Below, piece by piece: positions 56,144 through 64,000 of a DNA stretch of 64,000 bases (its first letter is position 1; each line of letters opens with the position of its first letter). The position numbers and the translations under genes were made by a program. Under the pieces are notes generated by a model, which had not been told where the DNA came from, did no database searches, and worked only from the letters and a program-made list of their open reading frames with translations. Origin of the DNA: Candidatus Thiodiazotropha sp. LNASS1 (GTDB lineage: Bacteria; Pseudomonadota; Gammaproteobacteria; Chromatiales; Chromatiaceae); the NCBI RefSeq assembly GCF_964212655.1, contig NZ_OZ156465.1:2108001-2172000 (forward strand). The letters run 5' to 3'.

Positions 56144-57349
56144 ATGAGTAGTGCAATCAATGATGCTGTCTCTGAAACACAACTAAAAGAGCTGCTGTTA
56201 CATGAAGAGCGAAAAAGCGAACGCTATGCCAATTATGCCCGGTTATTGCTGACGTTTCTCTACTTCGCGGTGGGTTTTGGCATACGTCAAGAGCTACCGG
56301 CACACTCATTCAATGCCATTATATCGGCATCACTCATCAACCTCTTTTACGGGATCTTTGTCTTCTTTAAGCTGAAAGATCCAAACCCGCCCAGCTGGAT
56401 CAAGTACCCGTCTGTAAGCATCGACATCCTGTTGTTATCCATCGTCATCTATAGTTTCGGCACCTTTCGCACCTTCAAGACAGAAGCCTTTGTTCTTTAT
56501 TTTCTTTGGATTGGCCTCTCGACCCTGCGATTTTCTCCAATACTGACCCTGGCCAGTGGTTTGCTCAGTATCGGCGCTTACCTGTTGATTGTCGCCCTCG
56601 CCATCCATGATCAAACCATTGCACTCGGGACCATTACCGAAGAGTTCGTTTCCGAGCGTGTCAGCAACGTCAATATTATTCTCAAACTCGTCTTTCTTTC
56701 AGCCTTTGTTGTCCTGGCGGTATACATTGCAAGAGTATTCAGGCTGATTGCATCAAAAGCACTCACAAAGCAGATTCTTCAGGCACAGAATGCCGAGTTG
56801 AATAACGCTTTGGATAAGCTGCGGGAGACACAAAAGCAACTTGCGCAAAAAAACCGCGAGCTGGCCACACTTTCCGAGATCGACGCCCTCACCCAGCTCT
56901 ATAATCGGCGTAAGATCGATCAAATCATTGAAGAGTACCTGGTTGAGACGAGTCACCGCCCATTCCCACTCGCAATGATCATCCTCGATATCGATCGCTT
57001 TAAACACTATAACGATCACTATGGGCATCAAGCCGGTGACGATGTGATTCGAGGTGTAGCCCATGCCCTGTCAACGTCGGCCAGGGGCAATGACAGCATC
57101 GGTCGCTGGGGAGGTGAAGAGTTCATCATCATCTGCCGGGACACTGATTCGGATACAGCACTCAAGATTGCCGAACGCCTGCGAACGACTATCGAACAGG
57201 CTCAGTTCCAGGTTGATGAACCGGTAACCTGCAGCTTTGGTGTCACCAGCTACCGTGTAGGGGATAATGCAGACTCGCTGATAAAGAGAGCGGATGATGC
57301 ACTTTACACTTCAAAACAGCTGGGCAGGAACAGGGTCAGCCACAAATAA
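56144..57349 (+). CDS. Membrane-bound diguanylate cyclase (GGDEF)
   Basis: Protein of 401 residues. Six hydrophobic segments (about 25-205) form the sensor, and a coiled-coil linker follows (about 215-245, QNAELNNALDKLRETQKQL). The GGDEF domain has DALTQLYNRRKI and the active loop RWGGEEF, so it is expected to make cyclic di-GMP. The inhibitory RxxD site is absent or unclear. It probably controls attachment and exopolysaccharide. Confidence 0.93.
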   Translation: MSSAINDAVSETQLKELLLHEERKSERYANYARLLLTFLYFAVGFGIRQELPAHSFNAIISASLINLFYGIFVFFKLKDPNPPSWIKYPSVSIDILLLSIVIYSFGTFRTFKTEAFVLYFLWIGLSTLRFSPILTLASGLLSIGAYLLIVALAIHDQTIALGTITEEFVSERVSNVNIILKLVFLSAFVVLAVYIARVFRLIASKALTKQILQAQNAELNNALDKLRETQKQLAQKNRELATLSEIDALTQLYNRRKIDQIIEEYLVETSHRPFPLAMIILDIDRFKHYNDHYGHQAGDDVIRGVAHALSTSARGNDSIGRWGGEEFIIICRDTDSDTALKIAERLRTTIEQAQFQVDEPVTCSFGVTSYRVGDNADSLIKRADDALYTSKQLGRNRVSHK

Positions 57350-57419
57350 CTACCGTTATTTGCAAGACACGACCGTCGTGGTCGTGTGAGAGGCACGCTT
57401 CAATCATTAAAATGAAGAT

Positions 57420-57440
57420 TGAACAATCACTGATTGTTCA
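57420..57440. promoter_or_regulatory. Perfect 21-bp palindrome between convergent genes
   Basis: Ten-base arms TGAACAATCA and TGATTGTTCA around a single central C. It lies immediately next to the RND stop codon and 70 bases after the cyclase stop. A second hairpin, CACGACC with GGTCGTG, is at 57367-57383. No T-run is present, so this may be a protein-binding site or a stem at the end of both transcripts. Confidence 0.4.
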
Positions 57441-60400
57441 TCACCGGCCGATCAGTCGATAGACCGATGGTATCAACAACAGTGTAACGAAGGTGGAGAA
57501 GGAGAGCCCGGATATCAATGTCACAGCCAGAGGTTGCAACATTTCCGATCCCTCTCCCAGCGCCAATGCCAACGGCGTCATTCCGGCAACCGTTGTCAGT
57601 GTAGTCATTAGAATCGGTCGCAACCTGAGCTGAGCCGCTTCTGTTATGGCGGCATTCTTATCCTGTCCCGCATCTCTTCGCAATGCGATATACTCAACCA
57701 TCACGATAGCGTTGTTCACTACAATTCCAGCCAGCATGATCAGTCCCAGCCAAACCGGCATGGAGATTGGCAAATCCGCCCAGTTCAATCCTATCCCGAC
57801 ACCGATCAAACCGAAAGGTACACAAAACATGATTATCAGGGGATTTCTCAGTGATTCATACTGAACCGACATCACAACCAACACGAGAAAAAGCGCCAGA
57901 CAGAGCAGCAGAATTCCATTGTCTCGTCCTTTTTTCATAACCTCCACACTACCTCCGTAATTTATGGCGTAACCGGTTGGCAGATCCATAGCCGCAACAA
58001 TGCTTCTCACTTCCGATATCGCCTCCGGTAATGACAGATCACCACCCAACGATGCGCTAACTTCAGACATTCTCTGTTGCTGGTCTCGCCTGATTGTCAC
58101 AAAGGATGGCGATAACTCTATCTTGGCCAACTCCCCTAAGCGTATCGGCACTGAAGGATCGGTTTGGCTGAATATGACGATAGATTCAAGATCGGCGGGA
58201 GTAGCGATATCCGAATCCAACAACCTTACTCTTACCTGTATACTTCGCCCCCCCTCCAGGTAATCCGTAACCACCTCACCACTCAGCGCCAGACTGACGA
58301 TTTCTCCCAGTTCATCCACATCAATACCGAAATAGGCTGCCCGCTGACGATCCACTGAGACTATGATCTCCTGTGTAATATCATCACTGCTGCTCTCGAC
58401 ATTGCTTAGCCCGGATACTTTTTCAAGCCTCTCATCAACCTCCACCGCAAGCTGGCTCAGAACATCCAGATCCGGTCCCTTTATTCGTACACTAAGGTCA
58501 TCGTCACCCCAATTTAGCCGGATTCCACGTACACCTTGTACCCTCATACCCATCCACAATCCGGGTAATTTGGCCTGTTTGATCTCTTTTTTGACACGGT
58601 CGACCCAGGCCCGACTACTGATTTGTCTCATACGGGCGGGCTTTAAAATCACCTTGATACTGGCCCTGTTGACTGATTCATAGCGTGAACGACCAAATAC
58701 GAACCCGCCTATCTGAGAGTATATGGATTCCGTTTCCGGCTGGCGCCTTATTATCTCTTCGAGTCGATACACCAGATCATCCATACCTTTCAAATTGATG
58801 CCGCGATCTGCAACAAGTCTTATGCTGATACGACCCTCATCAATCTGTGGCAGGAATATCTGCTTCTCCGGCACCAGCTTGAATAATGCGAATACAAGCA
58901 ACAACACAAATACAACCAGAGGCAGCCACGGTTTCCGCAGTAAAATCTCAACCAAACCGGAGTAGCCGGCCTGCAGCTGCAGCATCAGATTATCAATTAC
59001 CTGCCTTAACCGGTCTTTAAGGCCAATAGACAATCTGCCGGAAAGTGCCGGCACCAAAGTCAAGGCAACGATCATTGACGCCAAAATGGCGGCAGAGATG
59101 GTAAAGATCAACTCACGAAAAAGCAGCCCAACAAGGCCGCCAACAAAAAGAAACGGCAAAACGGCCACCAGGTTGGTAGTTGTCGAGGCTACAATTGCAC
59201 TGTTTACTTCACTCGCGGCATAGCTGGATATTTGAGTGGCCTTTTCACTTTTTGACTTCTCCCTTTGGTGACGGTAGATATTTTCCAACATCACTATGGT
59301 GCTATCCACCAGCATACCGACACCTAAGGCCAACCCTCCCAAGCTCATGATATTAAGCGTCAGGCCGGCACTAGACATCAGTATAAAGGTAACGAGTATT
59401 GCGATCGGTATGGCGCACCCAATAATCAACATGCGCCGGATACTGCCTAAAAACAGATATACAACCACCATCGCCAATACCGCACCAGTCATTGCCGAAC
59501 TGATGGCATTATCGAGTGCCCGCCGTACAAATCGGGCTTGGTCATCGACAGGGTGTATTTGGATATCCTTGGGTATCAGCGCCTGATCTTTAAGCTCCTC
59601 CAACCTGAACGTAACATGATCCACCACATCAACCGTATTCGCAGTGGGCTGCTTTTGTATCGATAGCTTTATTCCAGGAAGACCATTGAGGCGAATGCGC
59701 ATTCGTTCATCTTCCGCGCCATCCACCACCTGAGCAACCTCTGATAACCGAATCAGGGTGGTTGTATCATCATCCCCTACGCGTCTTAACGGTAACTGCA
59801 GAATATCATCCACAGACCGAAATCGACCTGCAGTCCGGCCACTGATTTCGGCCTGCTCAGTAATAAGCCGGCCCCCGGCAGTCTCGACGTTCGATGACCT
59901 AAGGGCATCAGTCAGGTCGGATAGATGCATACCCAAACCAGTCATACGCTGCTGGTCCGCATAGATGTTGATCTCTCGCACCAACCCTCCGCCCACTTCA
60001 ACGGCCGCGACACCTGGCAGATTCAAAAATGATTTGCTGAACTCATAGTCCACCCAACTGCGCAGCGCCACTGGATCGCGCAGAGATGAGCTGATGACGT
60101 ATTCCGCCACCGGCAGTTGGGACGGATCATGTTTATAGATAATCGGTGGATCGATACCGTCCGGCAGAAAGCGCTTGGCACGATCCAAACGTGTACTTGC
60201 ATCTTGCAGTGCCTGGTCTATATCCGTGCCATACTTAAACGCCAGATCGACCTCACTACGCCCCTCACGCGTTCTCGAACCTATATGGATCACATCTTCA
60301 GTTATCGAGAGTTGTTCTTCCAAATGACGTGTGACCTGATCTTCCATAATCTTCGCAGGCACACCGGGATCTATCACCCTGACCGCAATTGACGGGTAAA

Positions 60401-60539
60401 CGACATGTGGAAGAAGGTCCACGCTCAGACGACCAAGCGCCATGAGGCCCAGCACCATGAATGCGAGTGTTATCATCACTACACCGATCGGATGGTGTAT
60501 TGACCAGCTGGCCAGACCTCTGCCTAAGGCTTTTTTCAT
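57441..60539 (-). CDS. RND-family efflux permease (second)
   Basis: Proton-driven permease of 1032 residues with the twelve-helix RND layout. Helix 4 reads LVDSTIVMLENIYRH, so only the first of the two usual aspartates is kept, a variant seen in several HAE1-like branches. The C-terminal helix block repeats this as NNAIVMVEYIALRR. The ATG at 60539 is chosen because the frame upstream runs into a copy of the dispersed repeat. No adaptor or outer-membrane channel is adjacent. Confidence 0.88.
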   Translation of the reverse strand: MKKALGRGLASWSIHHPIGVVMITLAFMVLGLMALGRLSVDLLPHVVYPSIAVRVIDPGVPAKIMEDQVTRHLEEQLSITEDVIHIGSRTREGRSEVDLAFKYGTDIDQALQDASTRLDRAKRFLPDGIDPPIIYKHDPSQLPVAEYVISSSLRDPVALRSWVDYEFSKSFLNLPGVAAVEVGGGLVREINIYADQQRMTGLGMHLSDLTDALRSSNVETAGGRLITEQAEISGRTAGRFRSVDDILQLPLRRVGDDDTTTLIRLSEVAQVVDGAEDERMRIRLNGLPGIKLSIQKQPTANTVDVVDHVTFRLEELKDQALIPKDIQIHPVDDQARFVRRALDNAISSAMTGAVLAMVVVYLFLGSIRRMLIIGCAIPIAILVTFILMSSAGLTLNIMSLGGLALGVGMLVDSTIVMLENIYRHQREKSKSEKATQISSYAASEVNSAIVASTTTNLVAVLPFLFVGGLVGLLFRELIFTISAAILASMIVALTLVPALSGRLSIGLKDRLRQVIDNLMLQLQAGYSGLVEILLRKPWLPLVVFVLLLVFALFKLVPEKQIFLPQIDEGRISIRLVADRGINLKGMDDLVYRLEEIIRRQPETESIYSQIGGFVFGRSRYESVNRASIKVILKPARMRQISSRAWVDRVKKEIKQAKLPGLWMGMRVQGVRGIRLNWGDDDLSVRIKGPDLDVLSQLAVEVDERLEKVSGLSNVESSSDDITQEIIVSVDRQRAAYFGIDVDELGEIVSLALSGEVVTDYLEGGRSIQVRVRLLDSDIATPADLESIVIFSQTDPSVPIRLGELAKIELSPSFVTIRRDQQQRMSEVSASLGGDLSLPEAISEVRSIVAAMDLPTGYAINYGGSVEVMKKGRDNGILLLCLALFLVLVVMSVQYESLRNPLIIMFCVPFGLIGVGIGLNWADLPISMPVWLGLIMLAGIVVNNAIVMVEYIALRRDAGQDKNAAITEAAQLRLRPILMTTLTTVAGMTPLALALGEGSEMLQPLAVTLISGLSFSTFVTLLLIPSVYRLIGR

Positions 60540-60540
60540 G

Positions 60541-60577
60541 CTAGGGCCTGTTAACACTCATCCAATCGGCCTGCTGG
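60541..60577 (-). repeat. Dispersed 37-bp repeat, copy C, abutting the RND start
   Basis: Starts CTAGGGCCTGTTAACACTCA and ends TCGGCCTGCTGGG. It touches the ATG at 60539, so it occupies the place of the ribosome-binding region. It is nearly identical to copies A and B. Confidence 0.7.
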
Positions 60578-60730
60578 GTACGCCCTGAAGGAAGTACCCT
60601 TGGGGTACGCCTGAAAAAGCGCCGCTCGGCGGTGCTCGTCGCTCATTTGGATCTTCAAAACTTCACTCCTCGCGCCTTGATTGACGCATTTTCAGATGCA
60701 ACAGCACCGGGTATCACAACTTCACATACC

Positions 60731-61489
60731 CTATGAATAGGCCTTGAAAAACTGCTTTGCGGCTCGGCCGCTTTTTGCCCCTCCACGCGCCATTGCAAAC
60801 TGTTTCGCCGCCTCATGGAGTGCTTTGCGATCCCCGCTGTACTCAGGAAAATAGCTATCCACAATCTTCAGGTAGCCATGCCAGTTCACCGGATAGAATG
60901 AGAGCCACAGACCGAACCTGTCTGACAGTGCCAGTTTTTCCTCAGTAGTATCACCCAAATGAAGATCATCCCCCACCATCCTTGCTTCCCGGTTTTCACT
61001 CATGAACTCAGGCAGAAGATGACGCCGGTTGGATGTGGCGTAGATCAGCACGTTCGCGGGCGGCGCTTCTATGGAGCCATCCAGTACACTCTTCAATGCA
61101 CGATAGGACGCCTCGCCAATATCAAAGGTCAGATCATCGCAAAACACAATGAATCGTTGCGTTAACCCTCTGATTCCGTCTACGATCTCCGGCAGTTCGA
61201 TCAAATCGTTTCTATCGACCTGGATCAGTCGCAGATCCTGCCTCCGGTATTGATTAAACACCGCCTTGATGAGTGAGGATTTACCAGTACCCTTGCCTCC
61301 CCACAACAGTGCATTGTTGGCGCCCTCTCCGGAGAGGAAACGTTCCGTATTGCGTAACAACTGTAATTTTTGATCATCAATGCCAACCAACTGATCAAGC
61401 CCTATTTGATCGATATGTTCAACGGCTCTGAGATCGCCTCTGCGCGGTCGCCATATAGCCGCAGCTGTTTTTGTCCAATCGATCGACAT
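60731..61489 (-). CDS. DUF815-type ATPase
   Basis: AAA-related ATPase of 252 residues. It has Walker A GGKGTGKSSL (64-73), Walker B VFCDDLTF and the arginine-rich sensor part TSNRRHLLPEF, all DUF815 features. The family is widespread and its role is unknown. It lies on the same strand as the RND gene, with the repeat and a short GTACCC/GGGTAC hairpin (60592-60606) between them. Confidence 0.88.
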   Translation of the reverse strand: MSIDWTKTAAAIWRPRRGDLRAVEHIDQIGLDQLVGIDDQKLQLLRNTERFLSGEGANNALLWGGKGTGKSSLIKAVFNQYRRQDLRLIQVDRNDLIELPEIVDGIRGLTQRFIVFCDDLTFDIGEASYRALKSVLDGSIEAPPANVLIYATSNRRHLLPEFMSENREARMVGDDLHLGDTTEEKLALSDRFGLWLSFYPVNWHGYLKIVDSYFPEYSGDRKALHEAAKQFAMARGGAKSGRAAKQFFKAYS

Positions 61490-61976
61490 GGGGTCCCCCC
61501 TGCAGGCTGGTTATATTATCTTAGCCCATTGTGAAATCACTTCTTCTGTTGTGCAAATCGGCCAGTGATCCGAATTGACGCAACAGCAACGGTTTACCAC
61601 AATCCCGTAAAGAACGATATATTGTGTATAAACACTGACCACCATACAGATCCGCAAGATAACCACATTCACTCTGGCTCGACAACCACCACGCAATTAC
61701 AGCCCTGTGCTTTCACAGCATAGGGTGCGTCATCAGGGCAGGAATATCATGGTCATACTCCTCCCCCGGCATGGTCGGATCATGCATGTTGGAATCGATG
61801 ATGAAATTAACCTTGTTTTCCAGTCCCTGACTGATCAACACCGCACTGTTCCTCAGCCGGGACTGAAGGGCATTCATCTTAGTAGTGTCGTGTATCGGAA
61901 GATGATAATCCTGCTTAAAACAGAATAGGATCACTCTTCGCCGCTACTAACCCGAAGAAAAATAGAGTCTACCCAC
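61490..61976. other. Intergenic region, about 490 bp, with a doubtful small frame
   Basis: Between the DUF815 and chemoreceptor genes. A reverse frame of 54 codons from an ATG at 61877 to 61713 has moderate protein character (LENKVNFIIDSNMHDPTMP), but no ribosome site and no family. It could be a remnant. The rest is AT-rich without signals I can name. Confidence 0.35.
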
Positions 61977-63671
61977 TCACACCCTGAACTGTTTTACAGA
62001 TGTGTTCAGTTCCTGGGCAAGCAGGGAGACCACCTCTCCCTGCCTGGTGGTCTGTTCCGCTCTGGTGGCAGTTTGTTCAGCCACCTGATTGATTGTGTTT
62101 ATCCCATCATTGACATCTGAAGCGACATTGCGTTGATCGACTGTCGCGTCAGCAATCTTGGAGTTGACCGCAGATATTTGGTTGACAGCCTGCGTTATCG
62201 ATTCCAGCGATACACCAGCCTGTTTCGCTTGCTGTGCCGTCTCATGTCCACGCGACCTACCTGAGTTCATGGCGGTAACCGCCTGCTCCGCTCCGGATTG
62301 CAACCGGATGATAATCTCCTGAATCTCCTGTGTCGATTCCTGTGTCCGGGTGGCGAGAGTCCTAACTTCATCAGCCACAACGGCAAAGCCCCTGCCCTGT
62401 TCCCCGGCTCTCGCCGCCTCGATCGCTGCGTTCAATGCCAACAGATTCGTTTGTTCAGCGATTCCCTTTATAACATCCAGCACACCCCCGATATCCTCAC
62501 TGTCTTTTTGAAAACCATTGATAATACTTGCAGCAGTATCGATCTCCTCTGCCAGCGTCGTGATACTGTTGATGGTCATTCGCAGATCCTCCCTGCCCTT
62601 TAACGACTCCTTTTCTGCAGAATCGGTGGCCTTGTCGGCCGCTGCAGCACTTTCCGCAACGCTTTCAACAGCCAAAGAGAGATTTTGCATGGCATGCACT
62701 ATATCTTCTGTCTTTGTCTTCTGATGAAGGACGCCAGCACTCGACTTTTCGGTCATTTCCAACATTTGATAAGCCGCTTCAGTCATCTTCCCACTCGATT
62801 CCTTAACGTTCTGTATCAATACCTGGAGCTTATCCATGAATACATTGAACCAGTGAGAGAGCTCACCCAATTCATTATTTGCATCCGCGTTGAGCCGCTT
62901 GGTCAAGTCTCCCTCTCCTTCCGCGATATCCTTGATCCTTTCACGCATTAGTGAAATCGGCCGGTTAATAACCAAATAGGTATTGAATGAGGTTATAAAA
63001 ACAAACACAACCGATACCGCTATGGTCAGTATCAGTAATTGCATACTTTGCTCTGCTCTCTGCACCGAGGTTGCCGAATCCTGTTCGATAACTTCGGATG
63101 CTGCCGCCGCCTTAACCGACTTTTCCTTGAACGTCTCCGCCAACAATTGTAGATCCTTCGCTACACCCGCCTGTCGTGCACCTTCTTGCGCCGCTTTCTT
63201 GAACTCACCGACGATACTTCTGACCCGTGGCAGGGATTCCCGCCTGACCTGCTCATATATATCCTCGATTTCGAGCATCAGCATCGTTGGGTCATCTTCC
63301 TCACCCTCGATCAAGGTATTGAGGTTTTTCACCATCTTCTCGAATGCGGACTGGATCTGAGCCATATCGGACACATTGGTCTTAAGCATGTTAAGAAGTG
63401 TGCTGTTCATATCGTCGCTAAGCTTGGATGCCGAGGATGACGCTACGATAGAACCATCCTCCACCTCTTCAACGACGATGCGAATATCGACTGCCTGCTC
63501 GGCCGCCTTTGAGAGGTCATCCGTAGTACGTCCCAATTGATATAGTGCAAACAGGGTGGTAAACAGCATCAACGCGATGAAAAAGGCCATCCCCATAAAC
63601 ACCAGCGTGCGAATCTTAAACCGTTCAAAGACAAGGCTGACGGTTGCGATATACCAGGATGAGATTGACAT
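61977..63671 (-). CDS. Methyl-accepting chemotaxis protein
   Basis: Chemoreceptor of 564 residues. Two transmembrane helices (about 20-42 and 210-235) flank a periplasmic four-helix sensor. A HAMP domain follows, then the signalling coiled coil whose tip contains [34 protein letters not shown]. There is no CheR/CheB pentapeptide at the C-terminus (VKQFRV). AAGAGGTGA lies before the ATG. It directly follows the PilJ-like gene on the same strand. Confidence 0.92.
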   Translation of the reverse strand: MSISSWYIATVSLVFERFKIRTLVFMGMAFFIALMLFTTLFALYQLGRTTDDLSKAAEQAVDIRIVVEEVEDGSIVASSSASKLSDDMNSTLLNMLKTNVSDMAQIQSAFEKMVKNLNTLIEGEEDDPTMLMLEIEDIYEQVRRESLPRVRSIVGEFKKAAQEGARQAGVAKDLQLLAETFKEKSVKAAAASEVIEQDSATSVQRAEQSMQLLILTIAVSVVFVFITSFNTYLVINRPISLMRERIKDIAEGEGDLTKRLNADANNELGELSHWFNVFMDKLQVLIQNVKESSGKMTEAAYQMLEMTEKSSAGVLHQKTKTEDIVHAMQNLSLAVESVAESAAAADKATDSAEKESLKGREDLRMTINSITTLAEEIDTAASIINGFQKDSEDIGGVLDVIKGIAEQTNLLALNAAIEAARAGEQGRGFAVVADEVRTLATRTQESTQEIQEIIIRLQSGAEQAVTAMNSGRSRGHETAQQAKQAGVSLESITQAVNQISAVNSKIADATVDQRNVASDVNDGINTINQVAEQTATRAEQTTRQGEVVSLLAQELNTSVKQFRV

Positions 63672-63702
63672 GATAAGTCACCTCTTAACGAGACAGGGAC
63701 AA

Positions 63703-64000
63703 CTACTGTTCGAGTTGCTCATACATTTTTACTGCTTTGTTCATCTCTTTAAGCAGAGGAAGGTTCAGTTTTGACATCTGCAAGAGGTCATCTTTTGAAA
63801 CCCCCTTGGCGTCGATACCTGCCGCACGCTCCACCAGGGGCTTGAACTCTTTCCACAGATCGCCAACAACCATCAGTTGACTGCGGATAGCCTTATCCTT
63901 CGTGCCCGGGAGTTCCAGATCCCCATCCCCATCGAGCAGTCCCTTGAGCGTGCGATCAAATAATGAGGCTGTGCTGCGGAGATTGGATTTATTGTCGTCC
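63703..64000 (-). CDS. PilJ-like / type IV pili MCP N-terminal domain protein, partial
   Basis: Reverse-strand frame open to the right edge, stop TAG at 63703-63705. The visible 98 residues run from DDNKSNLRSTASLFDRTL to KMYEQLEQ. The pattern of a helical segment ending ...FDRTLKGLLDGDG, then IRSQLMVVGDLWKEFKPLVE, resembles the PilJ/NarX nitrate-type sensor domain. Such a domain alone before a chemoreceptor suggests a periplasmic ligand-sensing partner. The N-terminus and any signal peptide are outside the window. Confidence 0.6.
   Translation of the reverse strand, partial: DDNKSNLRSTASLFDRTLKGLLDGDGDLELPGTKDKAIRSQLMVVGDLWKEFKPLVERAAGIDAKGVSKDDLLQMSKLNLPLLKEMNKAVKMYEQLEQ

Noticed and set aside
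61713-61934. Small frames on both strands upstream of the DUF815 gene
   Set aside because: Only weak protein character on the reverse strand and no start signal; kept as a note in the intergenic entry.

Overview
The window reads as a chromosomal segment of a free-living or symbiotic sulfur-oxidising gammaproteobacterium, possibly of the Chromatiales/Sedimenticolaceae type. The gammaproteobacterial frame comes from the bamC-dapA / gcvR-bcp neighbourhood, TsaB, Uup, a NarL/NarX pair and Slp lipoproteins. The sulfur lifestyle comes from a sulfide:quinone oxidoreductase with all three redox cysteines, a second SQR-like flavoprotein, a rhodanese-TusA-DsrE2 sulfur-relay operon and siroheme synthase CysG beside it. 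The genus is an inference. No rRNA, tRNA, CRISPR array, phage or transposase gene was recognised.

Layout. 0-4.3 kb: a glycerate 2-kinase cut by the left edge, an orphan MotA/ExbB-like and MotB-like channel pair, and two tandem Slp lipoproteins. 4.3-9.2 kb: tsaB, a PEP-CTERM protein behind a sigma54-like promoter, and an RND permease. 9.8-15.1 kb: an RRM-like protein, a secreted lipase-like hydrolase, a GST, a divergent Ada/AlkA alkylation-repair pair, a DUF1304 protein and an FMN reductase. 15.3-17.3 kb: an unusual fusion of a Clp1/Grc3-type polynucleotide kinase-like domain with an RNase Z-like metallo-beta-lactamase domain. 17.4-27 kb: a 59-residue membrane protein, a methyltransferase, a secreted protein overlapping uup, trpB2, a response regulator, an FNR-like regulator with a partner, a GlcG-like protein and ispG. 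27-34.5 kb: sqr, then MBL hydrolase, bamC and dapA facing gcvR, bcp and a PIN-PhoH protein. 34.6-43 kb: a hybrid histidine kinase, a Crp/Fnr regulator with a DUF2892 membrane protein, an AI-2E-family permease, a LysR regulator and a FadL-type porin. 43-46.7 kb: the dsrE2-tusA-rhd relay, cysG and a second rhodanese. 46.8-52.3 kb: narL/narX-like genes, cca and an Atm1-type ABC exporter. 52.5-57.4 kb: a free-standing S24 domain lacking its lysine, an RND adaptor, an HMA-like small protein, the second SQR-like enzyme and a diguanylate cyclase. 57.4-64 kb: a second RND permease, a DUF815 ATPase, a chemoreceptor and a PilJ-like fragment cut by the right edge.

How it fits together: sulfide oxidation at the membrane (SQR), sulfane-sulfur trafficking in the cytoplasm (Rhd, TusA, DsrE2) and siroheme supply (CysG, needed by Dsr-type sulfite reductase) make one theme. 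Redox, nitrate and surface sensing (FNR-like, Crp/Fnr, NarX/L-like, hybrid kinase, GGDEF, MCP) make a second, and envelope transport a third.

Non-coding structure: a dispersed repeat of about 37 bp sits just 5' of several genes in a constant orientation. A 213-bp MITE-like element has 27-bp perfect terminal inverted repeats. A 35-bp perfect inverted repeat separates cysG from a rhodanese gene. The strongest candidate for an undescribed system is the kinase/RNase Z fusion; the orphan proton-channel pair is next.
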